DNA of 64,000 bases, taken from Sycobia sp. Sy_11 (taxonomy: Eukaryota; Arthropoda; Insecta; Hymenoptera; Epichrysomallidae). Below the pieces are notes generated by a model that was not told the DNA's origin, did not search any database, and saw only the letters and a program-made list of their open reading frames with translations. A program made the translations under genes and the position numbers. The DNA lies in the NCBI GenBank assembly GCA_018907035.1, contig JACCIC010000019.1, positions 2,842,501-2,906,500 on the forward strand, in the 5' to 3' direction. Positions 47,501 through 61,012 of the stretch are shown piece by piece (position 1 is the stretch's first letter; every line of letters starts with the position of its first letter).

Positions 47501-48010
47501 AGATCATGTTCCAGGAGATTAGAGGAATTGAATTACCACAAAAATGAATTAAAGAAACCAAAAAAGAAAACTCGAAAAAAAGCAAAGGTTATTGAAACTT
47601 CTCCAGGAATGAATAATTTAGAGGAAGAGAATCGACAAGTACCAAAGAAGAAAAAAGCTCGAGTAAAAAGACAGAGAGCTACTAAATCAAATCTAGAACC
47701 TCTCGACAATAACACTATTTTACTAAATTCTGATGGACTTGATTCCTTGAAACTTTTTGGTACTGCCAAACTTCCTAAGGTTAATTCAAAACCAAAATCA
47801 GACACAAAAAAGAAATTAACTAAAGCAGTGTTAGCAGCGACGATGACAACGACAAAGATGAAATCAAAATTACCTGTTGATTCAGCTGGCGATACTTCAA
47901 GCTCTGAAAATTCTCCAGTTGCAACTCGACGGAAGAACAGTAAGAAGAAAAGTACAACAGGAAAAAAACGCACGCAGAGTGCAGTGACTGCTAAGAAGGA
48001 TATAAAATAA
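35849..48010 (+). CDS. Cytosolic carboxypeptidase (CCP2/CCP3-like, AGBL family), 14 exons
   Basis: Zinc metallocarboxypeptidase of the M14 Nna1 group; relatives trim C-terminal or side-chain glutamates from tubulin, mainly in axonemes and axons. Exons: 35849-35918, 36663-36859, 37448-37588, 39280-39551, 41612-41758, 41854-41962, 42138-42383, 44147-44479, 45631-45858, 45948-46039, 46167-46407 (or 46369), 46632-46915, 47029-47241, 47503-48010. An in-frame TGA at 35843 sits above the start. The N-domain includes [19 protein letters not shown] and YYFRVSNM. Zinc ligands are H369 and E372 ([11 protein letters not shown]) and H465 (CDLHAHSRK); the catalytic Glu is E539 ([11 protein letters not shown]). 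After about residue 580 come an acidic Ser/Glu stretch and a Lys-rich tail ending KKDIK, typical of disordered extensions. About 1026 residues in the longest model. The exon 11/12 junction is uncertain. Confidence 0.93.
36860..37447 (+). other. Carboxypeptidase intron; nothing else seen
   Basis: AT-rich. Intron 1 (35919-36662) and intron 3 (37589-39279) are likewise without recognisable elements apart from homopolymers and a short (CG)n near 39232. Confidence 0.6.
40944..41171 (+). mobile_element. tRNA-derived SINE with 11-bp target-site duplications
   Basis: The body (40955-41160, 206 bp) starts with a tRNA-like head: acceptor-like GTCGAGG, box A TGGCTCGATCGC (D-arm GCTC...GAGC), box B GAGTTCAAATCCC, and closing GGTCTCGAC that can pair with the first seven bases. 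A tRNA-unrelated body follows and ends in TAAATAACAT plus a short A-tail. Perfect direct repeats AAGTTTCTAAT flank it at 40944-40954 and 41161-41171, the hallmark of LINE-assisted insertion. It lies in intron 4 of the carboxypeptidase gene in the same orientation. A true tRNA gene is unlikely, because the anticodon stem pairs badly and the transcript unit continues into the tail. Confidence 0.88.
41493..41539. repeat. (TA)n microsatellite
   Basis: About 23 TA repeats, 70 bases upstream of a carboxypeptidase exon. Confidence 0.95.
42384..44146 (+). other. Carboxypeptidase intron 7; nothing recognised
   Basis: AT-rich, 1.76 kb, no repeat family or exon recognised. Confidence 0.6.
44480..45630 (+). 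other. Carboxypeptidase intron 8
   Basis: AT-rich intron. Bases 44829-44945 contain an open stretch reading [16 protein letters not shown] and on to a stop, which looks more protein-like than its surroundings; I do not recognise it. It may be a worn fragment of a mobile element. Confidence 0.45.
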
Positions 48011-51000
48011 TAACATCTATATCAGTGACCGCCCAACCACTGATGCCTCACTGCCAGTTATATATTCTATATTATATAGTTATTCGTGCCACTGGAAAAA
48101 GAACTTACTCACATCATTAACTAAGCAAACCTTGTAAAAGGTCGTAAAATACATCATACAAGGTGCATTACATGCACTCACTTGGTTTTTCTTGCATAAC
48201 CTCACTTATCCGTTAAGAATTGTTTTGAAATACATTTGTAACATGTAGAATACATTTTCTATGTTCTATAAGACAAGTAATTGAATAGTGGTTAATTGTT
48301 AAAACAATGTTAATTCTAACTTGTTCTGTTTAGCAGAATATTTTACATAATATATAAAAATAAAAGAAGGTTAGAAATACGGCATTGTTGTTTACCTTTG
48401 ATGAATTATTAACAGAAGTTGGATAACGCTATTGTTCGGTTTAATTCCTTGTCAATTCTTGCTAGATAGAAATAACAATGCACATTTATTTGCACTAAAA
48501 AATCAATATGCACAATAGCGTTATCATATATTTATATTATTTCTTAGCGTGAAAATAAAACTACCGGAAAAATAATTAATAAATACCGCTACTAAATCAT
48601 CATGAACCCACGTGAACATATAATATAACACGAACGAATACAAGAAAAAAAAACTTTCACAATATTGATTTTTGCGACCTCTATACTAGTTCCTAAGAAA
48701 CAGGAATTTGCTTATCGGTAAGATCATTTTACAGATAGCATTGCGGACAGGATTGCGGGTAAGAAAATTGCCACAAAAAGTTTAGAAATACACATTATAT
48801 ACATAATAATGAATTCGTTATTTTACAGATTATCTATGGATTTATCATTAACTTACATTGGAATATAAAATTTAACACAAAATTATTAATTTTTATTTAT
48901 TATAATTATATTATTTAGTAACAATATATATAGTATTTTTCAATATTTTTCAATTTTTTAGTTCTAAATTAAAATTCTTCGCATTAATGAAATTTTTATA
49001 TATGCCTTATAATATTACCAGACTATCCAGCGTTGACCTGGATATCCGCTTATTGTTAGCGTATAACTTATTACTTTTTCCCACACGCGGCTATTAAATA
49101 TATTAAAAAAAATATATATATCTATCTGCATTGTTTCGTACGACTTTATTAAATTCCTTACAAGAATATAATTCGTTCTCATTTACGATGGAATATATGT
49201 ACGAGGTAACTTTTATTTATAAAGCGCTTAATATTATGGTTTATAAATTATTTTTGGAATTCTTTTATTCTCTGTTGGAAATTTAATTGTAAGATTTTTG
49301 TATGACTTTATTCCGAAAAATACAATATACTTTTGCAATAAAAATAGAGATAAAATCGTGAGGTAGTTTTTACGACTTCTAAAGTCATGTGTGTGAAAAA
49401 ATGCCGCGCATAATAGAGTATCACCTGCTTATCGTATTTCCCTGCCGTCGGTGCGTAGGCGTGACAGACTCTGTCAGGGCCGGCGCGTCGCCGGCGGCGT
49501 TTTTTTCTGGATGGCAAATGTGCGCGACGAGACGCGAGTGTTGATAAGGCTTCGACCATGTTTAATAGATATGGAGGGAGCCAAGTGCAAAGATATTTGT
49601 TTACTTTAAAAGAAACGGATACCAAAAATATATATCTCTCTGAATCCGTTCCTCCTGCATCGAGCAGTGATATGGTTACAGATAGAAACCGATTGATTTG
49701 AGCATTTGAATAATTCTTTATTTATCGATTTATTAGCAATATGTATAAGATTATAGAGAATAATAAAAAAAAAAGAAAAGGCAAGTTATGTGCACATATT
49801 GTTTGAAGAATTGGAAAAAAAAAATCTATTCAATTTTAGAAATTCATCCATTAAATACGTTCGCTGAATTTTTTATTCCAATATATCGTCTCTGTCTAAA
49901 CAAATGACTAATCTCATTCGTTCTCTCCTTTTGTTACTTCCGGATTACGACTGAATTTTTTCGAAACGAGGGGAAGGGGGCCACCGCGCGGTGTGCAAGA
50001 TTTGCGCGATTATAACATATAAAAAAAATCGATCAAAAATTGTAATTTCCTTCGTTTCTTGATTTTTTTCCCGGATTTTTCTAATAGGATCGAGTATACG
50101 TTGTATACTGTGTTCATTTAATTTATATTTTATGTTTTCTAAACTCTTGCTATCGCTATGAAGTCTTTGCTGTCCTTTTTTTTTAATAACAAATAAAATT
50201 ATACGATTTTGAAATGGCAAAATTGATTAATTTTCGATAAATGAATTTCGACAATTAATCATTTTTATAAATTAAAAAATGTTCATTTTGCTAAAATATT
50301 AAAAGTACAAATATTTATATGAAAATGAATTATACGTATATAAACTTTTCTCCAAAAGATAAATTGGGAATATTATATTTTTATTCGAATTTCTAGTGTT
50401 CTATTCTATAAGTTTGAAACAATTTAATCCATACTTCAAAAACCCTTGAAAACAGAGACAGTTGAATATAAAGATAATTTTTTCAATAATCTATTCAAAA
50501 TTGAAATAGCAAATTCAATTCTTATTAACGAAGGTAATTTCACTTTATCTTGATCAGTAAAGTTATAAACTATTGATGTTATTGTAAACCATTCATCGTG
50601 TTTCGTTATCAATTCTAAATTATCGTTACTTAGTACAAAAAGAACAAACTAAGATGATAACTTATCTCGCACAAATATAAATGCATATATAATTAAAAAA
50701 CATTGCTGCAGATGACCAATGAAGTACATTTATTACCAGAGTTCCAGCAAGAAATCGATATATAATAGAAAGAACCTGTATGAAATTCAGGTGCCGTCAG
50801 CTGCTAATAGATTTTAACTCGGGCTAGATTTTTGCTAGACGTTGCCTTATAGACTTTCAGCTAAGAAAAGTAAATGATAAAATTACTATTACTACGACTT
50901 TTTATTATATATATATATTTAATAAATTGATAACAAAAAATAAGCACCCGACATATTCGCTTTCTAAGTATGACTCTGCATCTCGAGTCACTTTCTGAAT

Positions 51001-51300
51001 CTCCCTATAGTTTATAATAATGTTTTCCCTCCCCCCTCTTAAGTAGCCAGTCAACTTTTCCCAAAGGCTATTAATCCGGCTTTCATTGAGTATTGAGCAG
51101 TAGAATACTCGCCAATCCACACATGCTGTTATAAGTTAGATGTAATATTAAAGAATCCATCTTACAGCTTATATACAGTCTGCATATAGTATCGTCTGCA
51201 TTACCCCATGCATACTGTTGAGATGATCGAATATATAGATCTAAAACTGTATTCCTGTACCTAGGATAGGATATGTACATTACATAGTGATAATATATAT
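48011..51300. other. Intergenic region downstream of the carboxypeptidase gene
   Basis: Begins with the carboxypeptidase 3'UTR; an AATAAA at about 48359 is a plausible poly(A) signal. The rest is AT-rich with no gene recognised. A GC-rich hairpin (GCCGGCG-CGT-CGCCGGC) lies at 49479-49495. Confidence 0.55.
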
Positions 51301-51418
51301 ATACAGGTCAATTAGCACTGCAGTAACTCCTCCTCGCGCCGATCGAATCACGCGCGAATTTACGGCCCCCTCGCGCGCGCACCATGCGGCTAACTTAGCT
51401 TATCACTGCGGCTACCGT

Positions 51419-51465
<47 letters not shown>

Positions 51466-52458
51466 TAGTGAGTGAGTGACAGGGAGTGGGGGGAGATTGA
51501 GAGAGGTTAGGTGAGGTAATATTATATAGACCACGTGTGTGCGCCGGCGCGACGAGTGTACAGTCATCTAGTGCATACACATATAGATATATATATACAT
51601 ATACACATACATAGTCGAGCCGGGAGGCCACAATCCGACTCCTCGTACCTCCTGGCCGCCTGATACCGCCGCAGTCGCATATGCAGAGGGAGTCGCGAGA
51701 GAGATTAGGATTAGATGTCGCTTGGGCGGCCGCGTCCTCCTCTCCGTCTCCCTCGCACTCGCGGGGGCGAATTGTTGTGTGTATATATATATATATATAT
51801 ATAGGTAATAATGTAACGTTCGCTGTGCCGTGGACAGCGCCAGCCGCTGGCGGCTCCTCCCCTCCCGCCCCGCCCGCCGCACGTCACGCGTAACAACGGC
51901 GGCGCGAACGCGTGGAAAGCGAAAGCTTTCACTATATATATATATGTAATACTTGCTGTGCAGCGTCATGTCTGTACAGATCTAGATGTATAACGAGAGC
52001 GCACGCCGTGCTTACATACTGGTAACTGGTATTATTATTATTATTATTATTATTGTAGCCGCTGTAATAGCCGGCTCGGCTCATCCGGCGGCGCATACGG
52101 GCCGGTTGCCATGCCGTACTGAACGCGACACACACTCGCGCGCAAACGCATTATACAGGCACGGAGACACACACACACGCGCGTACACCGGGCGTACGGC
52201 TGACCCGACACGAGCGCCGGGCACGCCTCTATATACACGCGTGCGCGTCCTCGCCGCAGCGCGACGGTTATACGGGCGCGCTCTCGATGCGGCTTGCCGA
52301 CGACGTCTTTTACTACTTGCGCCCCTTGTACGCGCCTATGTCGTTCGCTATGATGTGAACTGCAGGCCGAAACGCACGCGGGAACGAAGCGGAGCTCTTT
52401 GCGAATCGCTGAGATGCAAAATTTTTCTCGACGTACCGAAGGTCGGCCGTTATTTATT

Positions 52459-52493
<35 letters not shown>

Positions 52494-52520
52494 TTTTTGC
52501 ACGCCGACGCTGTAGATAAA
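51300..52520. other. CpG-rich block, possible unassigned promoter
   Basis: A sharply bounded CpG-rich stretch in AT-rich surroundings with (GA)n at 51421-51462, (TA)n at 51781-51802, (ATT)n at 52030-52053 and a long poly(T) at 52460-52492. It looks like the CpG/GAGA blocks upstream of the carboxypeptidase gene, so it may be a promoter, but no exon could be joined to it on either strand. Confidence 0.35.
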
Positions 52521-55500
52521 TGTCGGACTTTATTTGAACATCGAGTCTTATCGAAGAGATGAAAAACTCCGGCCACTTTTCTATTCTGTCGGAACATCGG
52601 CGAATATGGAAAATCGTCGCGGATTATTCCGTTTAGAAACTGGGTTACTGAAGCACGAAAAGCCCGCACTGCCGTGCATTAAGAAGCAATTTTACGAATT
52701 TCAAATTAGAAGCGCAATTACAACTGATTTGTTATCTAGATTCTGTTAATTGTAGGTGTTTATCGCGTTTTTTTTTTTATTTATTTTCGTTATACATATT
52801 ATAAACCTCTGATGTATAAAATTGTATTGTACGTTTAATTTTCTTATACGTAATCTACCGTTCAAGATGATATTCACTAATTTATTTCTGGATCTACGAA
52901 GGGAAATGTGCAATTGAGATTGATGTATCGACGCGGTAAACAGTTGATTTAAAGTTGTATCATGAAAGTTGTTGTAATATAGACTTTTTTTTAATGGACA
53001 TTATATATTTTCAAATTTTATAATTATCGATACATTGAAATTATCCGAGAAAATCTAATATACCCGGGCAAGCCGCGAACCCTCGTCGTTATATAAATAA
53101 GCCCCGCCTATTTCTAATTTTACATCCGAAATCTCTACACCCTTGGGCGGTGTTACAAGGAAATTCCAAGTTCCTCATACTCTCCCGATCGGCAACCAAA
53201 ATTCCTTTCCGGATGTAACTATAACGTAAAGTCAAAAAACGAACTTTATAAATTTTTAATTTTTCGTTTTTTTTTTATTTTATTTTTTATCAACCGCGTT
53301 TAGTATGACGTTAAATAAATAAAAGTTTAATTTATTATTTAAACTATAACGAATAGTGAATTATAGTCTATTATATTGCTGAATTGCAATTACTGCCCTA
53401 CAATTTTTTGTGCTCGACATTTATATAAATGTTTAGTAATTGTTGTACACCTCGAACACTATTGAACAATAGGATGATGATCTGAATGTAAAAGACGGAG
53501 CTGTACATTACACCTGAGTATATACGTCTATTCGTTGCATATATTCGTCGTCCTTGTATAAATTCGTTGAAAGTATTTTTAAACTATATATTTTGACTTT
53601 TGCTCTGCTTCAATTGAATTTCAAAGTTGCCGCTAGGAAATACTTTCAATTAATAAAGAAAATTCGTTATGCCGAGAACTTGTGTAAATTTATTGGCGAT
53701 GAGCATTGTTTGCTAAGAACTTTGTAGATAGATTATAAGCCTATTTTTGAGAAGTGAAAATAAAGATATATTATTGTTACTTACGTCAATACTCACATTT
53801 ACTATAAAAATGAGTGGAATGCCCTTTTTTTTTTGATCGACAACTCATCGACACATTTCCTGTTTGGTGTACTTGTAACTACGAGCTTCATACTTTTGAT
53901 TTGCAAAACGATCTTTGTAATAAAGTTTCTCACGAATTTATAATCGGCATTAGCGATGACGTTTTCATAAAATATTTATCAACGTTACGTAATTACGTAA
54001 CGATTTTGGCAAGATTAGAAGAAGAGGAGGAAGAAGAAAAGAACTATAAAATGTAATTTATTCCAAGCGAAAACGCGCTCGCGCCATGAGGATAATGATA
54101 TTTCAGGCAGAGTATTTTTTTTTTTTTTCCTCTTCGCTCGCTGATTGCTAATTGCGCCTGCCTTGATGGGAATGAGTTTCTCTCGCGCGCTCGAATCGAA
54201 ATGGAAAGGTCGGGTTTTCAGGGAGACGGGGCGAAATTGCAAATCTTTCCCGAGAGCATTAAACGCGAGCGATTCTTCAGAAACATTATTGTGAATAACT
54301 GCAAGGGCAATCGTACGAATTAAATCGATCATTTTCATTTTGCGCAGGCACGAATAAATCGCCGTTTAACAATGCATTGAAAATTTGTGAAATGCATTTT
54401 TCGCGGGGCAATGCCAAGCGGTGCACGGATTGACGATTATTATTGAAAAGCTGTGATTATGTAGTTTGTGGACGAACGCTTAAGCGACAAGGGCGATCTT
54501 ATCCGTCTAAGATTTATTGTAAATAATACATTCTATAATCAAAATTATGATTTTGATATGATTTGAACATTGAGAAATTGGCTCTTAAGGTGGCTCAAGC
54601 CATTATTTCCCCTGTAATCCAAATTCTTCTTACATTATAATAGAATATTGGTAATTCGTTTAATTTTCAAATGTTATAAAAAAGAACTGATAATTGAATT
54701 ATCGACGTTTGAAGAACGAAACGGTTTACACTTGTTTAAATAAGCGAATATTGAATATTGATTCTTATTTTAGTACTAAATGAATTAGATTCTAATTAAA
54801 TTAAAGGAATTTATACAGCGATTGATATGTAAATTTATTTCCTGTCTCTCTTAGCATTGATCATTTCCCTGAACATAGAAAGTTGACTATTTATCCGAAC
54901 TTTTTTTTTTTAAATTCAATGAAATAAATAAAAAAAATCCTCAATTTTTCGCCTACTTTAAATATATTATTAGCTACTTTTTTCCATAGTTATTTATATT
55001 TGTTGACCTAATCTTTGGAAAATCATTAAATAATACATTATACAGTTTCTCTCTGGATTTGTTGGATTGGTTTAACAAAAAAAAAAAAAAGGAAAAAGAA
55101 AGAAAAAAGCCCATCTCCATATGAATGACTAAAATTCCGGAAAAACCGTAATTGCGCAGTGCAACGCAATCCGACGCACGACGAATTATTTCTCTTTCTC
55201 GCATTCGCGTGTACTTGCCAGCGGTGTTGAACTGCGATTGCGAGAGAAAATTTTTGCGTTTTCCGTGTCCTGTCTGTAATTTTAACGCGAATCAAATATA
55301 TATATAAAGTTCTCGATATATTATCCGAAAAGTATACATAATAATCTATAGATTAGCTTTTATTTTATCTCGATATCTTGTAAAGTTGATCTGTAAAAAT
55401 GCTAAAATTTGCCTTCTGATATCGATGAATCTTACATCTGTTACAACAACTTTAGAAGAATTAAAAATCTTAACTACCATATTCATATGAAGTTTTTATA

Positions 55501-56859
55501 GAATTATTTAAATTTATTTGTTATTATAGAGAAGATTTGCATAGAGAATTGTAACACCGCTCATTCTTTAAGCGCTGCTATGGTGATTAGAGCATATGAC
55601 CAATAATTTTAGACCTGCATACGAGGAGTTGACTTTATCGGCAATATCAGATGTTATTGTAGTTTTTTTTTTTTAGAATTTATGAAAACTACACCCATTC
55701 TTAATTTAATTTATATCATTCGTATTATATTTCAAAAATTGCTTGAAATAATTAAATTCCCGTTTTTGATGAAATATTACGTGCGCGTGAGCTTAAGCGT
55801 ACATCGGATTAAGTACGAAAACCCCACGTACTTTGCAAAGCCGTGTATATAAAACATGCGTTATTAAGATTGACCGAAAATTGAACATGCTACTGCATTC
55901 TAGAAAAAAAGGTACGAATAAAAAAAAGATTATTCTTATCATCTCAAGGCTTTTTTTTTAATAGGTTTTCAAAATACCGAGCTACTTTTCTGATCTGTAT
56001 TGGCTAAAATGCCAAATTTATGCAGTGTATGAATCTAGATCGTCAAACAAAAAAAAAAAGAAAAAATAACAAAATTCTTCGTTACCTGAAGAAGGCGAAA
56101 AGACGTATATTTCTTTTGAGCTATTATTTTTGAATTGCGATCTAGACTTCACGACAGGCACGTCTTTATAGAGCGTTAGGGCCTTTTTATTTTTGACCCG
56201 TTAGCCCAATATCCCGAAAACAAAAGTTCATCAACATTTCAGATATTTTCGACGTATATTGCATCGACGTGTTTTGGAGCTCTGCCCATCGAGCGTACGC
56301 GTGACACAGGCTAGATGTTTACACGTTTGACATTTATGACAATATAAACGCGCGAGCGTTTTATTTTTAATAGGCTTGCGCAGGTTGGATTAAGATCGTC
56401 CGCACGGTTTCAAAATCCCACCGACTGCATTGACGAGCGCTTGGCGAGCAGAAACTCCGACCAGTGAGCCACATTTTATAAACGTTGTATTAGAATTTCG
56501 ATTTACGAACGGCAAAAGGAAAAAAAAAATAAATAACCGAGCGAAAATTAGTATTTTGGACATCGGAATATCTCGCGAACTCGTGGTTAGTTCGAGGTAT
56601 AATACGTACACATATTTGAAAAGTGAGCCTATACACGTATGATACAGTACAAGTTCTTACTTGAAACGAACCGACCGTTTTGCGCGGATAATGGCACATA
56701 CACGTGCACGTCGTGGTATTGAGCATCTAAAGTTCAGAGCCGCGAGATAGGCATTAATAAGCATTGACATCGACAATAATTACAAGTTTCGCAATGTTGA
56801 GCTCCTTATTTCATGATTAATTTTCATTTCCCAACCACTTCTGGAAACTCTCTAGAAGC
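52521..56859. other. Gene desert
   Basis: AT-rich with homopolymers. I found no exon, RNA gene or recognisable element on either strand. Confidence 0.5.
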
Positions 56860-57372
56860 TCAATAACGTCGGCCGCGTTTCAACCTCGACGAAAGCTCCC
56901 CCAACGTATCAACGGACCATGATGCTAAGGCAGACCGACGCGCGGCGCGAGGGAGGAAGAAAAAGGAAATGCCCGCCCGGTGCCGACGGGCGCGGAGCGC
57001 GGCCGCCCGCGTAAATTTAGAACGCGGCCCCGGAGCTTGCGGCGAAAGCTCCCGGCGAAGCCGTCGACGCGATCTCTTCCTGCCGGTTCCTGATACCCCC
57101 GGCCTCGGTCGCTCGCTCCCAAAAGCCCACGGAGCCACCCGCGCCTCCGTCTCCTCCTCCTCCTCCTCCTCCTCCCCCGACCGCCCGCCCGTCCGTTTCC
57201 AATAATAGCTCGACGCTCCAGCCTCGTCCACGTAGGAGCGCGAGCGCGCAGCGACGGCGGGCCGTTCGGGGGGGGGGGGAGGCGGAGACGCCGACGCCCC
57301 CGCCGGTCGGCCGTAGCGCGCGAGCCCCGCGACGCCCGGCGTCGACGTCGAGCCGCCCCTTCCTCCTGCCAT
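56860..57372 (-). CDS. Doubtful 170-residue ORF in a CpG-rich block
   Basis: A single open frame starts at an ATG in good context (AACATGGCA) and reads MAGGRGGSTSTPGV. It contains a Pro run, SYVDEAGASSYYWKRTGG, a Glu run of eight and Arg-rich segments. I recognise no family or motif. High GC alone lengthens open frames, and an overlapping minus frame of 198 residues (57521-56925) is equally open, so coding status is doubtful. It could be a first exon of a gene to the left, or a CpG-rich promoter. Confidence 0.2.
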   Translation of the reverse strand: MAGGRGGSTSTPGVAGLARYGRPAGASASPPPPPPERPAVAARSRSYVDEAGASSYYWKRTGGRSGEEEEEEEETEARVAPWAFGSERPRPGVSGTGRKRSRRRLRRELSPQAPGPRSKFTRAAALRARRHRAGISFFFLPRAARRSALASWSVDTLGELSSRLKRGRRY

Positions 57373-57647
57373 GTTACCCTAGTACGCCAAGTTGCCGGTG
57401 GGCGAGCTTCGTCGCCTAGGCGACCGCGGCCGAGCTTCTCGGCGAGCTCCGCCGCGCTCTTTGGCCCCGGTGCCGGGCCTCGTTGCCCGCGCTCAGTGGC
57501 TCGGCCCCGGGCCGCTTTCACTTTCCCTCGTGGCGCGCAAGCGCGCGGCGAGCTTGCGCGCGGGCAGACGCTGGAAGGGAGAGAATATAATCTTTACCGA
57601 GCTCGTCTGCAATTGAAAAATTCTCCATATATGACGGTTTTCAGCTC

Positions 57648-57650
<3 letters not shown>

Positions 57651-57701
<51 letters not shown>
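57651..57701. repeat. (TA)n microsatellite
   Basis: About 25 TA repeats immediately beside the CpG-rich block. Confidence 0.95.
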
Positions 57702-57704
<3 letters not shown>

Positions 57705-60700
57705 GACACGATCGTGACAGTTGATTTTTTAGCTATGCAGCTCGCTTCGCTCGGGAGCGAATTATTTCACGAGCTAAAGATCGACTTTCACATTTAGTGT
57801 GGAACATTATTTTGTACTGTGAGAATTACAACATCGGGCTGAAGTAATTTGAGACATTATTAACTTCGACTATGCCTTGATAATTGAAATAAAACTATAA
57901 GGTGCATTTGAATTGAGCATAAATATTTTATTATTCCATCTGACGAATTCGTTTCGTTGGCAGGCGATAATTTGTTTGTAAATATTTCTTTGATTTTTTA
58001 TACGAAACCTTTTTTTCAGCGTACAAAAACAGAAGGAGAAAACTTTTTAAACAAAACTGGCAATTTTTCGTATTTTATTGTATTTTCAGATTTTGATAAT
58101 TTATAAAGAGCTTACGTGTAAAATGAAATATTTTTTATACTGTCGGTGATACAAACATTTCAGATTTTTAAAAGTAGTTTTTTTTTTTTTTTTAAATTGT
58201 AACTTATGTATTAAATTTAATGTAAATCATTACTGACAAATAATGAGTATTAATTAAATCCTCAATAATTTGGCATTTTGAATGATAAAATATTAAATTC
58301 AAATGATCAGAATATAATGACGGAAACAATAATGTTTCAAAAATGTATATAATTCAATCGTGATTTACAGGTACGCTTTATTGCAATTTTTCCGAACACG
58401 AGCGGATGAAATTATTACTCGTTGTTTTGTTCTTGATGTATTCGAATAGAAAAAAAAATAAGTGGAGCTAACGCGCGTTTATATACTTTAGGAGAAAGCT
58501 GAAGCAGAAATAATACGTTATTTCCTATGAAGCTGGTTTAGCAGGACGCGTTAATTTAGGTCCAAAATCATTATCGAATTTTCTTTATTAAAAATAAAAG
58601 TACGCAAGTTATCAGAAATTTCTCTTAATTTAAATAAAATCAACAATCGAACTAATTATATCACGGTTTTATTAATTTCTTGTTGTTGTTGTCGTTTTGT
58701 TTTTGTTTTTTTTTTTTTTTTATATAAAAATTGATAAGCACAATTTCAATTTCTAAATAAAACTTAAATTTTGCATACGGAACACCTAGAAAGGAAGCTA
58801 AAACTAGAAATTGAATATTTCTCATGTCATTAATACCGATGTTTCATTTGAAATTAACAAAAATGCTCAGACAGTCAAGCTGAATTAATTGTAAACTTAT
58901 AAAGTTCGCTGACCAAACGAGCGCGCGCAATAAATATACGAACACGTATTTATTGTATAGCACTATTTCTCTCGTGTCTCTCTTTTTCGTCTTCGCACGT
59001 TCCATTTTGAAAATAGCTCGAATTTCAAATTAACGATTAATTTATCGTATCGTCAAAGAATTAAATTAAACTCATTTGATACATTGTCAATGTGTACACA
59101 TTTGAGAATCTTAATCCGATACAGAAGTTTTAAAATCAGAATTTTCACGCTTTTTACTTGGGCTCGTAAAAAGTACTTACGTAGTTGAAAAACTAGCCCC
59201 TCTTACCGCGAGCATAACCAAAATATTGGATTTTTTTTTTTTTTTTTTGTAAATTCTTTGAAGAAATAAACTTTTCATTTATATGAAATTTAGTGAGCAC
59301 GGCGACGATCGCACTTTCCTGAGGCCCTCGCGCAGAACGAAATCAGGAACGGGCGCGAGGAGGAAACCCTTGTCAGCCGACGACGCCTTCATAATCCTTA
59401 AATTCGAGACCAAAACGGAGCAAAATTTTTTTATTGAAAAGTTTTACTGTACGAAAATTGTTGAAAAAATAGTTCTCGAACGAGATTTTTGTCGGCAATA
59501 CATTAACGGGAGGTATTTTAAGTCGATAAGCGAGCACAATACGTCAATTACCATAAGGTCATGGTTTTTAAAGCTGCTCCGATTTGCATCGAGCTTGATT
59601 ATAATATTGGAATTCATTAGCAATTAATATTATGCACTTGACGATTTCAATTGCTAATGTCGCCGGTATATATAAGTAATTTAATAGAATGCAAATAAAT
59701 CATTTGAAAATTATTTCCAGATTATAATTTTCTGAATAAAAGACACTTTCCAGCTAATGTAAAAAGTCGCCGCGATTTGAGCAAACGACTTTGTGATATA
59801 GCGGTTATGAACGCGCTGTAAAACACTATATGTATACATAACGCTATAATGATCGAGAACTCGTCCCTTTGTATCCGAACCTTGCTCCCTAGCAGTTCCC
59901 TTCTACTTCTACGAACATGTCTTTATAATGCGAACAATAACTTTTCGACTATTTTCATGACAAATAAAACCATCGAGAATTACATCATAAATCTAAGGAA
60001 CAACATGTTAAATTTACATATGCAAATTTGAGAACAAATTTTTCGCCGTTAATTTTAAAGGAACAATTTGGAAAGAGAATTTACATGTACATCGAGTAAA
60101 TCCTTTCTCATGTAAACGGTCAGGAATAATTATTTTCATTCGAGTAATGCCAAATGCTCGCAATTGAAATCTTAATTATTTGGCAAAAAAGGACAACAGT
60201 TTAACGACTTATATATCCGCATCTTCGAATAAGTTCAAATTATTATAGCTCATCAAGTTGTAGCAAAACTTAAGCTTAATTAGCCTGTGGCAATTTTTCA
60301 TATGTCACGTAGTCGTTGGACGTAAGCATTTCCGAGCTGTCGAGCTGATTAATTTTAAAATCTGCAAATAAAAATCGTTAGTCTATTATAAATTGCAACA
60401 TTTTATTGTTTATATATATATATGCATATATATCTAAACATATTTGATAGCCAATATGCATAGAGCAGTCAGCGCGCAGTTGCCGAGACATCCGATAGTA
60501 ACATAAGACAGGACAAAGGTTGTGTGCGTCAAAATTCATTCGTATTGATGTAGAAAGCCATGTATCTACTATTACAATAATCGCAGGTATAGCTTTTTGT
60601 TTCCTGCGGGAAATAGTGATCAGGCGACTATAAGATATTTCTATTTTTGCTTTATAATAAGAACAAAGGGTAAAAATAAATTTTTAATTTTCAATTAAAA

Positions 60701-61012
60701 TAAATATTTTATTTTATTGTTTATTAGTAATTCCATTTCAGATTCTACGGGGGTGATTATAAAATAAGAACAGTCTGACTGTCGGTATATTAGCATAGTA
60801 TATTATAGTGTAAATACCGTAAGACAGCGATAAAATTATTTATTAATTTAATTCACGACAGTTGACATAAGTAAAATTTATAACAAAGAAATAAAAAGGG
60901 TAAATTTGAATTAAGTTTTTATACTGTATTTATAAATTTCATCGAATCCTGTACGTAAAATAATAATATAATAACCTAAATATGGTTGACATGCTATATA
61001 TATATATACATA
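57702..61012. other. AT-rich intergenic region
   Basis: No gene recognised. A 114-codon open frame at 59283-59627 has somewhat higher GC in its first 120 bases but resembles nothing I know. Confidence 0.5.

Noticed and set aside
59283..59627. 114-codon open frame MKFSEHGDDRTFLRP...
   Set aside because: No motif, AT-rich second half and no splice or promoter context; likely chance.
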